The position numbers were made by a program, and so were the translations under genes. From contig JADJZA010000001.1 in the NCBI GenBank assembly GCA_016719385.1, positions 1,181,819-1,245,818 on the forward strand: DNA of 64,000 nt, read 5' to 3'. Source of the DNA: Candidatus Microthrix subdominans (GTDB lineage Bacteria; Actinomycetota; Acidimicrobiia; Acidimicrobiales; Microtrichaceae). A model generated the notes under the pieces. That model saw only the letters and a list, made by a program, of their open reading frames with translations. It had not been told where the DNA came from and searched no databases. Of this stretch, positions 62,380 through 64,000 are shown piece by piece. The stretch's first letter is position 1, and each line of letters opens with the position of its first letter.

Positions 62380-63880
62380 CCGGCTGGGATCGGGTGAGCG
62401 CAGTGCCCGCACCCCGCTGCCGGCACGAGCCCTGTGGTGGATCCTGGCCATCTGGCTGGCTTCGCTGGGATTTCGGGTGGTGTACCTGACGGTGATCAAC
62501 CCCGACCAGCCGCTCACCGGCGACGGCCTCTACTACCACCTGCTGGGCAACCGGCTTGCCGACGGCGATGGGTTCTCATCGCCGACGGGCCTGGGGGTCG
62601 CCGAGGAGATAGCCGACCATCCGCCCGGCTATCCGGCCATGTTGAGCCTGGCCAGCCGTGTGGGGCTGGACTCGCGCGACGAGCACCGCCTGGTCTCCGC
62701 CCTTGTCGGTTCGTTGGCCATACCGTTCCTGGGGCTGGCCGGGGGGCGGCTGGCCGCTGCCCGACGCCGCGGCCCGCCGCCGGCCCCACGGGTGGTGGCG
62801 TGGGCGGCGATCGCCGCAGCGTCGCTGGCTGCACTCGACGTCAACATGTGGGTCTGGGACCCGCTCATCCTCGCCGAGCCGTTGGTGCTGGCGGCGGTTG
62901 CCGCCTGGTTGTACGGCGCCCTCGCCTACGACGACGATCCGTCGTGGGGCTCGGCGCTGGGCCTGGGCCTGGCCTTTGGCATCGCCGCTGCCACCCGGTC
63001 GGAGTTGTTGGTGGCGGTGCTGGTGATTCCGGTGCTGTTGTACCGACGCCGGCGCCAGCTGAGCTGGGGTCGTTTTGTGGCCCACGGAGCGGCCATGGCA
63101 GCCGGGCTGGTGCTGTTTCTCGGGCCATGGGTGTGGAGCAACCTGCACCGGTTCGAAGAACCGGTGGTGATGACGACCGGCCTGGGCACGACGATGGTTC
63201 AGGGCAACTGCACCCCCGGGTTCTATGGGCCCTACACCGGCTACTCCGACTTCGCCTGCTTCGACCGGACCCGCAGCGTGGTCACCCCCGAAATGGATGC
63301 CTCCCAGCGCGACGTGCTCGGGCGCGAGATCGCCACCGACTACATCGGCCGCAACCTCGGTCGTTTACCGGTGGTGGCGGTGGCCAGGGTGGCCCGCACG
63401 TTCGGGTTCTTCCGGCCGGTCCAGCAGAGCGGCATCATCGAGGGTGTCGAGCTGCGAGGCCCGCACTGGGTGGTTTGGGGCGGGCTGATCAGCTGGCAGC
63501 TGCTGTTGCCCCTCGGCGTGGCCGGCGTGGTGCTCGCCCGTCGTGAGGGGCGTCTGATCGCCCCCGTGGTGGCGGTGACCGGAGCGGTGGTGTTCGCGGT
63601 GGCGCTCACCCAGGGCGCCGACCGCTACCGCATGGCCCTCGAGCCGCTGTTGATCGCCTACGCCGGCTTTGCGATCGCCCTCAGCCTGGCGGTGGTCGGC
63701 CGTTCGACCCCGGCGCTGGCCGACACGGGGCCGGGACGGTGGCTGCGAAAGTGGTCGCCCCGGCCTGAAGCCCAAGTTTCCGAGTCGCAGCCGCCCGGCG
63801 ACCCGTCGCCCGGGGCGGACGATCAGTCGTCCGAGCGGACGGCTGTAGCCTCGTCCCCATCAGCGACAAGTCAACCGTGA
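62366..63880 (+). CDS. ArnT/GT39-like membrane glycosyltransferase
   Basis: A 504-residue polytopic protein with about ten hydrophobic helices and the first loop typical of GT-C enzymes: INPDQPLTGDGLYYHLLGNRLADGDGF carries the Asp-containing acceptor motif after helix 1. GLDSRDEHRLVSALVGSLAIPFLGLAGGRLAAAR and the luminal GNCTPGFYGPYTGYSDFACFDRT loop are also typical of polyprenyl-phosphate-sugar dependent transferases. ATG 62366 overlaps the upstream gene. The last 60 residues are a charged Pro/Ser tail. It would add sugars to lipids or wall polymers outside the membrane; donor and acceptor are unknown. Its stop overlaps the serB start (GTGA). Confidence 0.8.
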   Translation: MSARSRLGSGERSARTPLPARALWWILAIWLASLGFRVVYLTVINPDQPLTGDGLYYHLLGNRLADGDGFSSPTGLGVAEEIADHPPGYPAMLSLASRVGLDSRDEHRLVSALVGSLAIPFLGLAGGRLAAARRRGPPPAPRVVAWAAIAAASLAALDVNMWVWDPLILAEPLVLAAVAAWLYGALAYDDDPSWGSALGLGLAFGIAAATRSELLVAVLVIPVLLYRRRRQLSWGRFVAHGAAMAAGLVLFLGPWVWSNLHRFEEPVVMTTGLGTTMVQGNCTPGFYGPYTGYSDFACFDRTRSVVTPEMDASQRDVLGREIATDYIGRNLGRLPVVAVARVARTFGFFRPVQQSGIIEGVELRGPHWVVWGGLISWQLLLPLGVAGVVLARREGRLIAPVVAVTGAVVFAVALTQGADRYRMALEPLLIAYAGFAIALSLAVVGRSTPALADTGPGRWLRKWSPRPEAQVSESQPPGDPSPGADDQSSERTAVASSPSATSQP

Positions 63881-64000
63881 TCAACCTGGCTGTGCGAGTG
63901 GTCGGTGCCGACCGGCCGGGGATCACCGCCGATCTGATGTCGACGCTCGCCGCCCTCGGCGCGGAACTGCAGGACGTCGAACAGGTGTTGGTGCGCCAGC
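63877..64000 (+). CDS. serB: phosphoserine phosphatase SerB, N-terminal end (cut by window edge)
   Basis: The first 41 codons read VINLAVRVVGADRPGITADLMSTLAALGAELQDVEQVLVRQ, an ACT domain of the SerB type; DRPGIT and the DVEQ element are diagnostic of the two-ACT actinobacterial SerB. The HAD catalytic domain lies beyond the window. GTG 63877 overlaps the glycosyltransferase stop by 4 nt. The enzyme makes serine from phosphoserine. Confidence is limited by the truncation; another ACT-domain protein is possible. Confidence 0.7.
   Translation, partial: MINLAVRVVGADRPGITADLMSTLAALGAELQDVEQVLVRQ

Overview
The window is one contiguous stretch of a high-GC actinobacterial chromosome. The evidence is the translation and membrane-biogenesis gene order (rpsB-tsf-pyrH-frr-cdsA-dxr-rseP-ispG, then proS, then rimP-nusA-infB-ylxP-rbfA-truB, then ribF, rpsO and pnp), frequent GTG/TTG starts, and many start codons 6-7 nt downstream of a TAnnnT -10 box, as expected for leaderless mRNAs. 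Several features (archaeal-type short ProRS, rplS separated from trmD, long Ala/Pro-rich extensions on IF-2 and CdsA) would suit a deep-branching actinobacterium such as the Acidimicrobiia. That placement is inference, not something the sequence proves.

Region 1 (1-20.4 kb) is an accessory block. It lies between the 3' end of trmD and rplS, two genes that are normally adjacent. It holds two secreted PepSY-like proteins, an intact and a 5'-truncated DedA gene, a cation-diffusion facilitator, a DUF1269 protein, an MgtA/MgtB-type Mg2+ P-type ATPase, an SGNH-hydrolase lipoprotein, and a PRC-barrel gene whose 5' end runs into a 170-nt stretch made only of G and C. It also holds two complete OmpR-type two-component systems whose kinase genes converge, a SNF2 helicase with a SWIM zinc-finger partner, an ABC-2 exporter, and a thiolase with a KstR-like inverted repeat in its promoter. 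Metal and envelope homeostasis is the common theme.

Region 2 (20.4-31.8 kb) carries rplS with its own promoter and leader hairpin, yraN, a VapBC-like module, a lipoprotein, two small overlapping genes, then comM (yifB), dprA, xerC, a degenerate M23 peptidase, rpsB, tsf, pyrH and frr.

Region 3 (31.8-43.6 kb) carries cdsA, dxr, rseP and ispG, covering phospholipid precursor, isoprenoid and intramembrane proteolysis functions. Then come a 74-bp-period tandem array with conserved hairpins, an inserted minus-strand set (nagA, a C69/secernin-like peptidase, a flavin amine oxidase) and archaeal-type proS.

Region 4 (43.6-64 kb) carries a second toxin-antitoxin pair (AbrB/PIN), ilvE, rimP-nusA-infB with an apparent one-base deletion in nusA, ylxP, rbfA and truB. 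It continues with a GNAT/acyl-CoA synthetase fusion divergent from ribF, an alpha/beta hydrolase, rpsO, a small lipoprotein, pnp, a membrane-anchored secreted protein, an ArnT-like glycosyltransferase, and the start of serB. No tRNA, rRNA, CRISPR array, insertion sequence or prophage was recognised.
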